NCBI RefSeq assembly: GCF_024171645.1
Contig: NZ_JALKAC010000013.1
Span: 62,001-126,000 of the forward strand
Reading direction: 5' to 3'
Length of the DNA stretch: 64,000 nucleotides
Source of the DNA: Flavobacterium sp. HSC-32F16
Lineage (GTDB): Bacteria; Bacteroidota; Bacteroidia; Flavobacteriales; Flavobacteriaceae
Notes under the pieces: model-generated
Databases searched by the model: none
Told to the model about the DNA's origin: nothing
The model's input: the letters and a program-made list of their open reading frames with translations, nothing else
Part shown: one piece after another, positions 1 to 8,335 of the stretch
Numbering within the stretch: the first letter of the stretch is position 1
Layout of the letters: each line of letters starts with the position of its first letter
Position numbers and translations under genes: made by a program

Positions 1-345
1 AATACTGAAATTGTAAAAAATCATCTTAAAATATGGAATGAAAAAGACGAAACGAAAAGAACTGACTTGTTAAATCAATTTTATGCATCTGATGTTGAAA
101 TGGTAGATCGTCATTTTATTGCAAAAGGCAAAGATGAAATTAGTAAATTCATTATTGAACTTCAGACAAAAAATCCTGATTTCAGATTTACTGATAAATC
201 AGTTGAAACGAATCATAATATAGTGCGTTTATATTGGCAGTTTGGCTCAAAAGAAAAACCAGCTGTGGTTTCCGGAATGGATTTGTTTGTGATTGAAAAT
301 GGTAAAGTACAGAAATTGTATGTATTTCTTGATGGAAAAGAATAA
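1..345 (+). CDS. NTF2-like/SnoaL-like protein, 5' end outside the window
   Basis: The reading frame is open from the first base (it begins N-T-E-I-V-K-N-H) and runs to a stop at 343-345, so the true start lies upstream and 114 codons are visible. The in-frame TTG at 67 is only a possible internal start and I do not favour it. The pattern of an N-terminal helix, a run like LLNQFYASDVEM, then alternating strands ending in VYVFLDGKE is that of the small alpha+beta cone of NTF2-like/SnoaL proteins. These often act as small-molecule isomerases or hydrolases or bind ligands. No catalytic residue can be assigned. A second, broken member of the same fold lies just downstream on the other strand. Confidence 0.6.
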   Translation, partial: NTEIVKNHLKIWNEKDETKRTDLLNQFYASDVEMVDRHFIAKGKDEISKFIIELQTKNPDFRFTDKSVETNHNIVRLYWQFGSKEKPAVVSGMDLFVIENGKVQKLYVFLDGKE

Positions 346-380
346 TTCTTAAAGACAATAATTGCTTTTAAAATTAGAAT

Positions 381-434
381 AAACAAAATACGCTGTCGTA
401 ATCTATATCCAGATACGACAGCGTATTTTGTTTT
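381..434. terminator. Strong bidirectional intrinsic terminator
   Basis: A perfect 20-bp inverted repeat (381-400 against 414-433) with a 13-nt loop carries A-rich and T-rich flanks on both sides. It sits between the convergent NTF2-like gene and the broken minus-strand NTF2-like gene, so it can end transcripts from both directions. Confidence 0.85.
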
Positions 435-474
435 AAATCTTTTTAGCAAAATTTTACTTTTCTAACTTCAGAAA

Positions 475-794
475 TTAATCAATTTTTAATGATTGTATCT
501 TTTCATTTTGAAGTTTAAAATTATAAGTAAGTATTAAAGGACTGCCAGGAAAAGTGCCCGAAACTTTTGCTTTTAAAATGCCTTTTTCAGAATCTCCTTC
601 AAAATTTAGAGACTCCATTTTAGAGTTATATTCCTTTGTTGCTTTTTCTTTCCAGTCTTTTATTCTGCTTTTCCTGTATGTGTTTTGCCTTCATCAAATA
701 CGTTTGCCGTTTCAGAAAAACAGTTTGCAAAATCGGTACTGTCAAAATCGTTCTGTGCCTTTACTAAATCTTTTATTACTTGTGGTAAGTTCAT
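475..794 (-). pseudogene. Frameshifted NTF2-like/SnoaL-like gene
   Basis: On the minus strand a frame starts at ATG 792-794 (MNLPQVIKDLVKAQNDFD) and hits a stop after GKTHTGKAE near position 660-668. Adding one base there (an A in the AT-rich run) restores a frame that continues IKDWKEKATKEYNSK, then GTFPGSPLILTYNF, and ends at 475-477. The restored product of about 106 residues has the look of a Flavobacterium NTF2-like protein of about 12 kDa. The total of 320 bases is one short of a multiple of three, as expected for a single-base deletion. It could be a real pseudogene or a sequencing error in the short A run. The plus-strand open frame over this stretch is an artefact. Confidence 0.7.
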
Positions 795-823
795 AATTAT
801 CTGTTTTTATTGTTTATAATTGT

Positions 824-1618
824 TTAAACTGTTGGAATGGTACCGCCGTCGATTATATATTCTGTTCCTGTTAAATAGCTGGCTCTCGGTGAAACAAGAA
901 AACCTATAAGTTCAGCCACTTCTTCCGGCATAGCAGCTCTTCCGAAAGGGATTCCGCCTAAAGCATTCATTACACTTTTCTCAGCCTCATTAACAGAAAT
1001 GTTATTGCTTTCAGAAATGCGTTCCATCATTCTTTTGGATGCTTCTGTCATGATCCATCCCGGCGAAACCGTCAGTACGCGTATGCCTTTTGGAGACACT
1101 TCTTTTGATAAACCTTTGCTGTAATTAATTAATCCTGCTTTTGCGGCTGCATAAGGAAGAGTAGAATCATGTAAAGGCAGTTTTCCCTGAATCGATGCGA
1201 TATGAATAATGACACCGCTTTTATTTTCAAGCATTTGAGGAAGAAAAGCTTTGTCTAATCGTACGGGAGCCAATAAATTGGTTTGTATGGTTTCTTCCCA
1301 ATCGGTATTAGACAATGCTGCAAAACCGCCGCCGGGAGTTTCTGAACCTCCCAGATTGTTTACAAGAATGTCTATTTTACCGAATTTCTCCAATACTTCG
1401 CGAGATGCTTTTTCAGCTCCTTCTGGTTTGCTTAAGTCTGCCGCAATAAAGTATAAATCTTCGTCAGGTATTTCGGGAGCATTTCTTGCGCTGATAATTA
1501 CTTTTGCGCCTGCATTTTTTAAACGTTCTGCAATGGCTTTTCCGGCTCCTTTAGTGCCGCCAGTTACCAAAGCAATTTTACCTGATAACTCATTCTGATA
1601 ATCTAATTTTTGTTCCAT
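824..1618 (-). CDS. SDR-family oxidoreductase (short-chain dehydrogenase)
   Basis: The product is a 264-residue classical SDR that should reduce or oxidise a carbonyl/alcohol with NAD(P)(H) in the cytoplasm. The dinucleotide-binding motif TGGTKGAG is at 19-26, the NNLG motif near 88, catalytic Ser142 in HIAS, and the YAAAK pair Tyr156/Lys160. The C-terminal IIDGG motif is also typical. The start MEQKLDY was chosen over a longer frame from 1714 because homologous length and the SDR core begin there and the upstream extension runs into the divergent promoter. It is transcribed divergently from an HxlR regulator, a common arrangement in which the regulator controls the oxidoreductase. The substrate is unknown. 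Confidence 0.9.
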   Translation of the reverse strand: MEQKLDYQNELSGKIALVTGGTKGAGKAIAERLKNAGAKVIISARNAPEIPDEDLYFIAADLSKPEGAEKASREVLEKFGKIDILVNNLGGSETPGGGFAALSNTDWEETIQTNLLAPVRLDKAFLPQMLENKSGVIIHIASIQGKLPLHDSTLPYAAAKAGLINYSKGLSKEVSPKGIRVLTVSPGWIMTEASKRMMERISESNNISVNEAEKSVMNALGGIPFGRAAMPEEVAELIGFLVSPRASYLTGTEYIIDGGTIPTV

Positions 1619-1706
1619 GTTGATTTCTTTTGTACAAATTTGAGAAGTATGCAACTTTCTTACAAGTACGGAATTACGATTCAGATAGGGATAAATTTTT
1701 CCCCTA

Positions 1707-1737
1707 TTGTACAAATCAGAACATAGGTTTATTTTTG
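1707..1737 (+). promoter_or_regulatory. Bacteroidota-type promoter of the HxlR gene, probably leaderless
   Basis: A TTG at 1707-1709 (-33 element) is followed after 20 bp by TATTTTTG at 1730-1737, which matches the TAnnTTTG -7 consensus. The start codon at 1742 lies only four bases beyond, so transcription would begin at or near the ATG. The rest of the 123-bp divergent region (1619-1741) would hold the SDR promoter and any HxlR operator. I see only weak dyads around 1647-1669. Confidence 0.5.
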
Positions 1738-1741
1738 TTAT

Positions 1742-2119
1742 ATGTATGAAAGAAAAATAATACCGAACCTAAATTGCGGACTTGACCTGATAGGTGAAGT
1801 ACTGTATGGAAAATGGAAAATACGTTTGCTTTGGTTTATTAATGAAGGTCATAAAAGACCAAGCGAATTGCAGCGTAAAATACCAGATGCTTCACGCAGG
1901 GTTTTGAATATTCAGTTAAAAGAATTGGAAGACCATGAACTTGTGGTGCGAAAAATATATTCGGTAGTGCCGCCAAAGGTAGAATACAGTCTTACTGAAT
2001 TTGGCAAAAGTCTGATTCCAGTAATTGGCACTTTAGGCCGCTGGGGCGATGAAAATCAGGATCGATTAAGAAATTTAATTATCAAAAAATTTCCAAGCAC
2101 AACTGATAAAGATAATTGA
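1742..2119 (+). CDS. HxlR/MarR-like winged-helix transcriptional regulator
   Basis: This 125-residue protein has the HxlR signature: an N-terminal Cys (residue 12), then LIGEVLYGKWKIRLLWFINEG and RPSELQRKIPDASRRVLNIQLKELEDHELV, followed by the wing with PPKVEYSLTEFGKSL. HxlR proteins bind DNA as dimers and often respond to electrophiles or aldehydes through a reactive cysteine near the N-terminus, which Cys12 could provide. It is divergent from the SDR gene, which is its most likely target. The only plausible start is ATG 1742, almost on top of the predicted promoter. The effector is not known from sequence. Confidence 0.9.
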   Translation: MYERKIIPNLNCGLDLIGEVLYGKWKIRLLWFINEGHKRPSELQRKIPDASRRVLNIQLKELEDHELVVRKIYSVVPPKVEYSLTEFGKSLIPVIGTLGRWGDENQDRLRNLIIKKFPSTTDKDN

Positions 2120-2144
2120 CAGAGATATGTTATGGAATAAAAAA

Positions 2145-2170
2145 AGCCCCTTATTTTAAAATAAGAGGCT
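2145..2170. terminator. Bidirectional terminator between convergent genes
   Basis: An inverted repeat of AGCC-CTTATTTT with AAAATAAG-GGCT, preceded by an A-run and followed by AT-rich sequence, sits between the convergent HxlR and alpha/beta hydrolase genes. Confidence 0.75.
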
Positions 2171-2195
2171 CATATATATTGAAAAATTTAATTTC

Positions 2196-3014
2196 TTAAG
2201 CTTTAATAAAGTCTAAAATATCTTTATTAATAGTTGCTGCTTCAGTTGTTGGCATTCCGTGAGGAAATCCAGGATAAGAAATTAATTTTCCGTTTTTCAA
2301 TAACGCGGCAGCTTTTGGCGCCTGATTGTAAGGAACAATTTGATCGTCTTCTCCATGAAGTACCAAGACAGGAATGTCTAAACTTTTAAGATCTTCCGTA
2401 AAATCAGATTCAGAGAAAGCTTTAATTCCTTCATAATGAGCCAATACAGAACCCATCATTCCCTGACGCCACCAATTGTGTTTGATTCCTTCCTGAACTG
2501 TTGTTCCTTCACGGTTCCATCCGTAAAAAGCAATTGGGAAATCATAAAAATATTGTGCTCTGCTAAATCCGGTTCCTTCTCTAATTTCGTCAAAAACAGA
2601 CAATGGCACACCATCAGGATTCGCTTCATTTTTGATCATGATTGGCGTTACTGCACTAATAATAATCGCTTTTGCAACACGGCCTTTTCCATATTTTGCA
2701 GCGTAACGAATTACTTCACCGCCACCAGTTGAGTGACCAATATGGATCGCATCTTTTAAGTCAAGTGCTGCAGTCAATTCTGCTACATCGGCTGCGTAAG
2801 TTTCCATATTGTTTCCTTCAGAACTTTGACCAGAACGACCATGTCCGCGTCTGTCATGAGCAATAACTCTATATCCTTGTTTCAGGAAAAACATCATTTG
2901 TGCATCCCAGTCGTCTGCTGATAAAGGCCATCCGTGGTGAAAAACAATCGGCTGTCCTGTTCCCCAATCTTTATAATAAATTTCTGTTCCGTCTTTTACT
3001 GTAATTGTGCTCAT
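2196..3014 (-). CDS. Alpha/beta hydrolase, non-haem chloroperoxidase/arylesterase type
   Basis: The 272-residue protein matches the cofactor-free haloperoxidase/esterase group of alpha/beta hydrolases. The oxyanion-hole HHGWP is at 26-30, the nucleophile elbow GHSTGG has Ser95, HGEDDQIVP supplies the acid (Asp223 or 224) and FPHGMP supplies His252. It begins MSTITVKDG like many family members and has no signal peptide, so it is cytoplasmic. The native substrate is probably a small ester or lactone. Perhydrolysis is a side activity in this family. It stands alone, with a 222-bp upstream stretch (3015-3236) in which I recognise no specific site. Confidence 0.9.
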   Translation of the reverse strand: MSTITVKDGTEIYYKDWGTGQPIVFHHGWPLSADDWDAQMMFFLKQGYRVIAHDRRGHGRSGQSSEGNNMETYAADVAELTAALDLKDAIHIGHSTGGGEVIRYAAKYGKGRVAKAIIISAVTPIMIKNEANPDGVPLSVFDEIREGTGFSRAQYFYDFPIAFYGWNREGTTVQEGIKHNWWRQGMMGSVLAHYEGIKAFSESDFTEDLKSLDIPVLVLHGEDDQIVPYNQAPKAAALLKNGKLISYPGFPHGMPTTEAATINKDILDFIKA

Positions 3015-3236
3015 TTTATTTGGTTTTAAGATTAATAAATTTAGGAATATCCTAATTTTGGTATTGTCATTAAATTCTAAGTTTTTATCTGTTTTTATTT
3101 GACTTAGATTTCTTTGACAAATTTATAGAGAAAGAGAAGAGCGGTCGATTAACCTAGATTAAGTAATGAAATTTATTTTTTTAATCTAAGAGAAACGCTC
3201 TGAAAATCTTCCGTTAAATGTTTCGTATTGAAAAGA

Positions 3237-5603
3237 TTACAAGTGTTTTATCTTTTCGTAAATAGCGGGATCGTGTTTTTTTACTTTTATTTTCACGTAT
3301 TTAGATGCCGGCATATTACTTTCTTTCACCACATTGTTTACAGAAACTAAAACATTGGTTTCCGGAAAATAAGTGACTGTATTTCGTTCTGGAATTTCAT
3401 AAGAAACGATAAGGAATAAAGGTGCAATTCTTTCGATGCCATCATTATAATTAAATAAATCGACTTTATCTCCCGCTTTAAATCCTGCTTTATCAATGTC
3501 ATTTTGATTCATAAAAATAACGCGTCTTTCATTTTTGATGCCTCGATATCTATCGTCCAGACCGTAAATAGTAGTATTAAATTGGTCGTGCGTGCGAGTT
3601 GTCGCCATCATGTATTCATCTGTTTCCAATTCATTATCCGGAATTTCGGTCAAAGTAAAAGCGGCACGATCAGCCGATGCCGCAGCTTTAAATTCGCCAT
3701 GACGAGGCGCATTTGGCAGATAAAAACCGCCTTTTTCGCGAACTCTAACATTATAATTTTCAAAACCCGGAATACAATTTTCGATAGCATCTCTCACGTC
3801 GTCATAACTATCGTGATAACGCTTCCAGTCAATAACTGATTTGTCTCCAAGCGTTGCCATCGCCATACGGCAGACAATTTGTGTTTCGTTTATAAATTGA
3901 TCCGATATTGGTTTAAGAACACCTTTTGAAGACTGCACCACGCCCATAGAATTTTCGGTACTAATAATCTGGACTTCGTTATTTACAATATCCATATCAC
4001 TTCGGGAAAGAGTAGGAAGTATAATAGATTCTTTTCCGTGTACTAAATGACCTCGGTTCAGTTTTGTAGATACACAAACCAGCAGTTTCAGTTTTCTAAA
4101 GGCTTCTGCGGTATAAGTTGTATCTGGCGCAGCCGAAAGGAAATTACCTCCCATACAAAACATGAATTTTACTTTCTCTTCGTGAATGGCTTTTATCGTG
4201 CCAACAACATCATAACCATGATTTCTCGGCGGATTAAATCCAAAATAATTTTGAAGTCGATCTAATTGTTCATTTGTAGGTTTCTCATCTATAAGCATAG
4301 TTCTGTTTCCCTGAACATTACTGTGTCCGCGAACTGGGCAGACTCCCGCGCCGGGTTTGCCAATACTACCTTTGATCAATAATATATTGACAATCTCCCG
4401 GATCATGTCAACACCATTTGGCTGCTGTGTAAGTCCCATTCCCCAGCAAACGATAATCCTCTTTTTGAAGGCAATGATTTCTGCCGCTTCTATAATTAAA
4501 TTTTTAGGAACTCCCGAAAGAAAAGCAAGATGATCTAAATCTAAATTTTCGAACTGTTTCTCAAAGTTTTCAAAACCAGTTGTTTTGTTTTTAATGAATT
4601 CGTGATCAAAAACTTCACCCGGATTTTTCTTTTCCAATTCAATTAACAAAAGTTCAATAGCTTTTAAAAGTGCCATATCGCCATTTATTTTTATAGGAAG
4701 AAAAAGATCCGTAAGTTTTCCACCTGAACCTAGTATTCCTTTTATCGCCTGCGGATTATGGAATCCCATTAAACCCGCTTCTGGTAACGGATTAACCGCA
4801 ATAATTTTCGCTCCGTTTTTTTTACCTTTTTCTAAAGCGCTCAGCATTCGCGGTGCATTAGTTCCCGGATTTTGTCCGATTATCACAATGACATCAGTAT
4901 CGTAAAAATCTTCTAAAGTAACCGTTCCTTTTCCAATACCGATTGTGGTTTTCAATGCCGTTCCAGAAGTTTCATGGCACATATTAGAACAGTCCGGCAT
5001 ATTATTGGTTCCAAATTCTTTTGCAAAAAGCTGATACAAAAAAGAAGCTTCATTGCTGGTTCTTCCCGAAGTATAAAAAGCAGCTTCATTAGGTGATTCA
5101 AGTGCATTTAAATGAGAAGCGATTTTTGCAAAAGCATCTTCCCAGCTTATTGGCTGATAATGTGTACCGCCAACAGGTAAATATACAGGTTCGGTTAATC
5201 TTCCCATTTTTCCAATTTGGTAATCGTCTAATTGTGAAAGACTGTAAACAGAATTTTCTTTGAAGAAAGCAGCTGTAACTTTTTTGGTTGTAGCTTCTTC
5301 TGCCAAAGCTTTAGCGCCGTTTTCGCAATATTCGCCCAAAGGAGAACGATCGTCATCTGGATCTGGCCACGCACAGCTGGAGCAGTCAAAACCTCCTTTT
5401 TGATTCATTTTAAACAAAGCTTTTCCACCACGAACAATAGCCTTATCTTCAATAAGATCACTCACCGCCGCGAGAACAGCAGGAACACCCGCAGCCCATT
5501 TTTCTACTTTGGTTACTTTAAGTTTTGAAAGCTGATACGGATTCTCCGCTTCAGGTAATCTATTGGTTAAATCGTCTGTCTTTTGTTGTTGATCTTCCTT
5601 CAT
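3237..5603 (-). CDS. FdhF/YdeP-family molybdopterin oxidoreductase
   Basis: The 788-residue protein is a member of the molybdopterin bis-MGD oxidoreductase superfamily in its YdeP branch. Visible marks are GFDCSSCAWPDPDD near residue 72, NNMPDCSNMCHETSG, several MGD-binding segments such as IIGQNPGTNAPRM and MGLTQQPNG, and the C-terminal MATTRTHDQFNTTIYG. There is no in-frame TGA, so no selenocysteine is used. No N-terminal 4Fe-4S CxxC...CxxxC set of the full formate dehydrogenases is obvious. The fdhD gene ends 43 bp upstream and is co-oriented, which fits a need for cofactor sulfuration. The physiological substrate of YdeP-type enzymes is not established, and formate dehydrogenase activity should not be assumed. 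Confidence 0.88.
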   Translation of the reverse strand: MKEDQQQKTDDLTNRLPEAENPYQLSKLKVTKVEKWAAGVPAVLAAVSDLIEDKAIVRGGKALFKMNQKGGFDCSSCAWPDPDDDRSPLGEYCENGAKALAEEATTKKVTAAFFKENSVYSLSQLDDYQIGKMGRLTEPVYLPVGGTHYQPISWEDAFAKIASHLNALESPNEAAFYTSGRTSNEASFLYQLFAKEFGTNNMPDCSNMCHETSGTALKTTIGIGKGTVTLEDFYDTDVIVIIGQNPGTNAPRMLSALEKGKKNGAKIIAVNPLPEAGLMGFHNPQAIKGILGSGGKLTDLFLPIKINGDMALLKAIELLLIELEKKNPGEVFDHEFIKNKTTGFENFEKQFENLDLDHLAFLSGVPKNLIIEAAEIIAFKKRIIVCWGMGLTQQPNGVDMIREIVNILLIKGSIGKPGAGVCPVRGHSNVQGNRTMLIDEKPTNEQLDRLQNYFGFNPPRNHGYDVVGTIKAIHEEKVKFMFCMGGNFLSAAPDTTYTAEAFRKLKLLVCVSTKLNRGHLVHGKESIILPTLSRSDMDIVNNEVQIISTENSMGVVQSSKGVLKPISDQFINETQIVCRMAMATLGDKSVIDWKRYHDSYDDVRDAIENCIPGFENYNVRVREKGGFYLPNAPRHGEFKAAASADRAAFTLTEIPDNELETDEYMMATTRTHDQFNTTIYGLDDRYRGIKNERRVIFMNQNDIDKAGFKAGDKVDLFNYNDGIERIAPLFLIVSYEIPERNTVTYFPETNVLVSVNNVVKESNMPASKYVKIKVKKHDPAIYEKIKHL

Positions 5604-5646
5604 TACATTTTGGTTTAATGGGTATTGCTATCGGATTAAATTATTT

Positions 5647-6519
5647 TTAGGCTGTTACAATTACAGTTTGATCTGCGGAACTGTATATGTTAAATCTGTG
5701 ATCTTTTAAAAATCCCAAAAGTGTGATATTAAACTCTGCCGCAAGTTCGACAGCCAGACTTGACGGAGCGCCAATAGCCGCAATAATAGAAATTCCCGCC
5801 ATTGCCGCTTTTTGGATCAACTCAAAACTTGCTCTTCCGCTCAGAAGTAAAATATGCTCATTTAATGGCAATGAATTGTTCCTAAGTGATTTGCCAATTA
5901 ATTTGTCTAAAGCATTATGTCTTCCTACATCTTCGGTTAAAAGAATCAAATCACCTTTCATATTAAAAAGCCCCGATGCATGAAGGCCTCCAGTTGAATC
6001 AAAGTCGCTTTGTGCCATTCTTAATTTTTCAGGTAATTGATAAAAAACAGAGGCTTCAATCGTAACTTTTGGTCGTATTAAATTCCCAAAAGGACTTACC
6101 GTTTTTATAGATTGAATCGAACTTTTTCCGCATACGCCGCAGCTTGAAGTAGTGTAGAAATTCCGATCGGTCTGCATCAAATTTGGAATGAAATCCTCCT
6201 TAAGATCAACTTGGACAATGTTTTGCTTTTGAGACAAACAATTCATTTTTACAGAATAAGCATCTTGTATGTCTTCAAAAGAAGCAATAATTCCTTCCGT
6301 AAACAGAAAACCAATTGCGAGATCAATATCATTGCCCGGAGTACGCATGGTAACCGAAATGTTCTTTTGGATTCTCTCTGCATTGGAACCGTAAGACAAT
6401 CTAATTTCAAGAGGTTCTTCAACTGAAAGTGTATCTAAAAAAGCTGCCGTTTCATTTCCGTCTATTCTTTGGACGCTTACGTGTTTGATGGAAACTAATT
6501 CCGAATAATTTATTTCCAT
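5647..6519 (-). CDS. fdhD: FdhD, sulfur carrier for molybdoenzyme maturation
   Basis: FdhD takes sulfur from a cysteine desulfurase and passes it to the Mo-bis-MGD cofactor of formate dehydrogenase-like enzymes. The 290-residue protein has the key motif SSCGVCGKSS with Cys127 and Cys130, the RTPGNDIDLAIGFLFTEG block, TGGLHASGLF and EDVGRHNALDKLIG, and ends near the family's normal length. It is the first gene of a two-gene minus-strand unit with the YdeP-type oxidoreductase, its likely client. The start MEINYSEL fits a gene that begins after a 127-bp AT-rich gap (6520-6646). Confidence 0.95.
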   Translation of the reverse strand: MEINYSELVSIKHVSVQRIDGNETAAFLDTLSVEEPLEIRLSYGSNAERIQKNISVTMRTPGNDIDLAIGFLFTEGIIASFEDIQDAYSVKMNCLSQKQNIVQVDLKEDFIPNLMQTDRNFYTTSSCGVCGKSSIQSIKTVSPFGNLIRPKVTIEASVFYQLPEKLRMAQSDFDSTGGLHASGLFNMKGDLILLTEDVGRHNALDKLIGKSLRNNSLPLNEHILLLSGRASFELIQKAAMAGISIIAAIGAPSSLAVELAAEFNITLLGFLKDHRFNIYSSADQTVIVTA

Positions 6520-6646
6520 GATATTGCAATTAAGGTTGTTACGTAAATTTAATTAAAAATATAATCCCAAAAGATGATTTGCATATAAATTGAATAGTTG
6601 CTGCCTGAGATTTATTTTAATCTTAACATTGGCTTTTCGGGAAAAT

Positions 6647-7162
6647 CTATTTCACAATTTCACTCATTAACTGCAGTAAATCTTCAGGACCTCCATTAAA
6701 TTTTTTGCCATTAACAAATAGGGAAGGAGTCCCATTTACACCACTCATAACACCGCTTTCAAAATCGGAATCTATTTTTTCTGCCACTTCCAATTTTTTA
6801 ATATCGGTATTAAACTGATGAGGATCAAGCTCTAATTTTTCTGCTAATTCTAATAAAAAAGGTTCACTTAAATATTCCTGATTTTCGTAAATGGCGTCGT
6901 GCATTTCCCAGAATTTTCCCTGTATTGAGGCTGCTTCTGCCACGATTGCTGCCGGACGTGCATACTTGTGCATTTCGGATAATGGAAAGTTTCTAAAAAC
7001 AAATTGTATCTGACTTCCGTATTTTTTCATGATTTCTTTAAGAATGGGATAAGCTGCACCGCAGTATGGACATTGATAATCTCCGTATTCTACGATTACT
7101 ATATCGGCATCTTTTTTTCCTTGTGTATGGTCAGTTTTACTAACCGCTGGTTTTAGTGACAT
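6647..7162 (-). CDS. DsbA-family thioredoxin-fold protein
   Basis: The 171-residue protein has a CPYC active site at 31-34 in EYGDYQCPYCGAAYP, a long helical insertion, and the cis-proline segment GVNGTPSLFVNGKKF. This is the DsbA-like/Fernandes-type fold. No signal peptide is present, so despite the DsbA-like site it should act in the cytoplasm as a thiol-disulfide or peroxide-linked reductant. It is the last gene of the bicupin/YoaK/peroxiredoxin operon, 12 bp after the peroxiredoxin, which suggests it helps to recycle that enzyme or repair oxidised thiols. Confidence 0.85.
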   Translation of the reverse strand: MSLKPAVSKTDHTQGKKDADIVIVEYGDYQCPYCGAAYPILKEIMKKYGSQIQFVFRNFPLSEMHKYARPAAIVAEAASIQGKFWEMHDAIYENQEYLSEPFLLELAEKLELDPHQFNTDIKKLEVAEKIDSDFESGVMSGVNGTPSLFVNGKKFNGGPEDLLQLMSEIVK

Positions 7163-7174
7163 AATTAATTGGTT

Positions 7175-7627
7175 TTATAGTTTTTCTAAAGCTTCAATAA
7201 TTCCATCGGCTCCTGGATTTACTGCCATTGGTGATAGATAACTCCATTGTATAATTCCTTCTTTATCGATTACAAAAAGAGCACGATTGCATTCGCCTTC
7301 TTCTTTATTGTATACGCCGTATTTATTTGGGGTTTCTCCTTTTGGTTCAAAATCTGCCAATAACGGGAAATGCAGATTTCTAGATTGAGAAAAGGCCATA
7401 TGACACCATTTACTGTCTACCGAAATACCAAAAATTTCTGCATCATATTTCTTGAAGTATTTCAGCATTTCGTTGTAAAGTGCCATTTGATCACTGCAAA
7501 CCGGACTCCAGTCGGCAGGATAAAAAGCTAAAATCACGTTTTTTCCTTTAAATTCTGATAAAGTGATTTTTTGGTCGGGCGTTGCGAATAATGTAAAATC
7601 GGGTGCAACCTCATTTTTCTGTAACAT
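7175..7627 (-). CDS. Peroxiredoxin (AhpC/TSA family)
   Basis: The 150-residue protein has the AhpC/TSA thioredoxin fold with peroxidatic Cys44 in P37-A-D-W-S41-P-V-C44, the PxxxS/TxxC motif. The spacing and the short C-terminus are those of a 1-Cys or atypical 2-Cys enzyme. Cysteines in SKWCHMAF and EGECNRALF could serve as resolving residues. It should reduce hydrogen peroxide or organic peroxides in the cytoplasm. Its start overlaps the end of the YoaK-like gene by 17 bases and a DsbA-like protein follows, so it is probably translated coupled within a redox-defence operon. Confidence 0.9.
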   Translation of the reverse strand: MLQKNEVAPDFTLFATPDQKITLSEFKGKNVILAFYPADWSPVCSDQMALYNEMLKYFKKYDAEIFGISVDSKWCHMAFSQSRNLHFPLLADFEPKGETPNKYGVYNKEEGECNRALFVIDKEGIIQWSYLSPMAVNPGADGIIEALEKL

Positions 7628-8330
7628 AAGATTTAGTTTTTAGGTTAATATCAGTAATGGATATAAGCAATCCGCAAACAATTAATAGCATTGCAGGAAA
7701 GGCGAGTGTCCAGTTTTTTAATAACGGAAGCGCCAGAGGTACAACGGATGCTCCTAATAAAAAGCCAATCCATAACAGGAATAACCGAATAGCATTTAGT
7801 TTGTATTGTTTTCGAATGACTTCATCTTTACTCATACTCAGCATTGCTGTATTTGCTGCCAGACTATTTAAAGTTCCGGTAACGAAATCGGTATTTATTT
7901 TTTGGTTTCCTACTGAGGTTACAATCGTATTCATAACTCCTGTTGAAAAAACGATTACGGGTATAGAAAGCCCGTTATTTATATTGTAATAATGAGATGT
8001 TATTGTATAGACAATCAATATTCCTGAAACAATATAAAATGGTAAAGACTGCATTTTAGATTCTTTCCATAATGAAAGACACGTGCCAGCATATATTCCA
8101 AAAACAAAACAGCCAATTATTGATAATGATGAAATAATGATATCTGATTTACCGCTTGAAAAAGCGATTCCCAATTGTGTACTGTTTCCGCTTATAAAAG
8201 AGACATAAATTTTCCATTTAAGAAAACCCGCAGCATCTAAATATCCCGCAATAAACGCTAAGAATATGGCAAGTTTCTCCTGCATCCCGATTGGATCAGT
8301 CGAGACTGTGAATTCTGTTTCAGCAGCCAA
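7611..8330 (-). CDS. YoaK/DUF1275-family membrane protein
   Basis: This 239-residue, very hydrophobic protein fits the YoaK (DUF1275) family: LAIFLAFIAGYLDAAGFLKW at the N-terminus, FISGNSTQLGIAFS, later FVTGTLNSLAANTAM, and about six transmembrane segments. The function of the family is not established. It lies 5 bp after the bicupin gene and overlaps the peroxiredoxin by 17 bases, so it belongs to the same transcript and probably to the same stress response. Confidence 0.85.
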   Translation of the reverse strand: MAAETEFTVSTDPIGMQEKLAIFLAFIAGYLDAAGFLKWKIYVSFISGNSTQLGIAFSSGKSDIIISSLSIIGCFVFGIYAGTCLSLWKESKMQSLPFYIVSGILIVYTITSHYYNINNGLSIPVIVFSTGVMNTIVTSVGNQKINTDFVTGTLNSLAANTAMLSMSKDEVIRKQYKLNAIRLFLLWIGFLLGASVVPLALPLLKNWTLAFPAMLLIVCGLLISITDINLKTKSYVTEK

Positions 8331-8335
8331 AATGA

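Noticed and set aside
554..796. Plus-strand open frame of 80 codons
   Set aside because: It lies fully over the minus-strand NTF2-like pseudogene, whose restored protein is family-like, while this frame has no recognisable protein.
3237..5603. Selenocysteine formate dehydrogenase
   Set aside because: No in-frame TGA or SECIS-like structure at the active-site region, and the sequence is of the YdeP branch.
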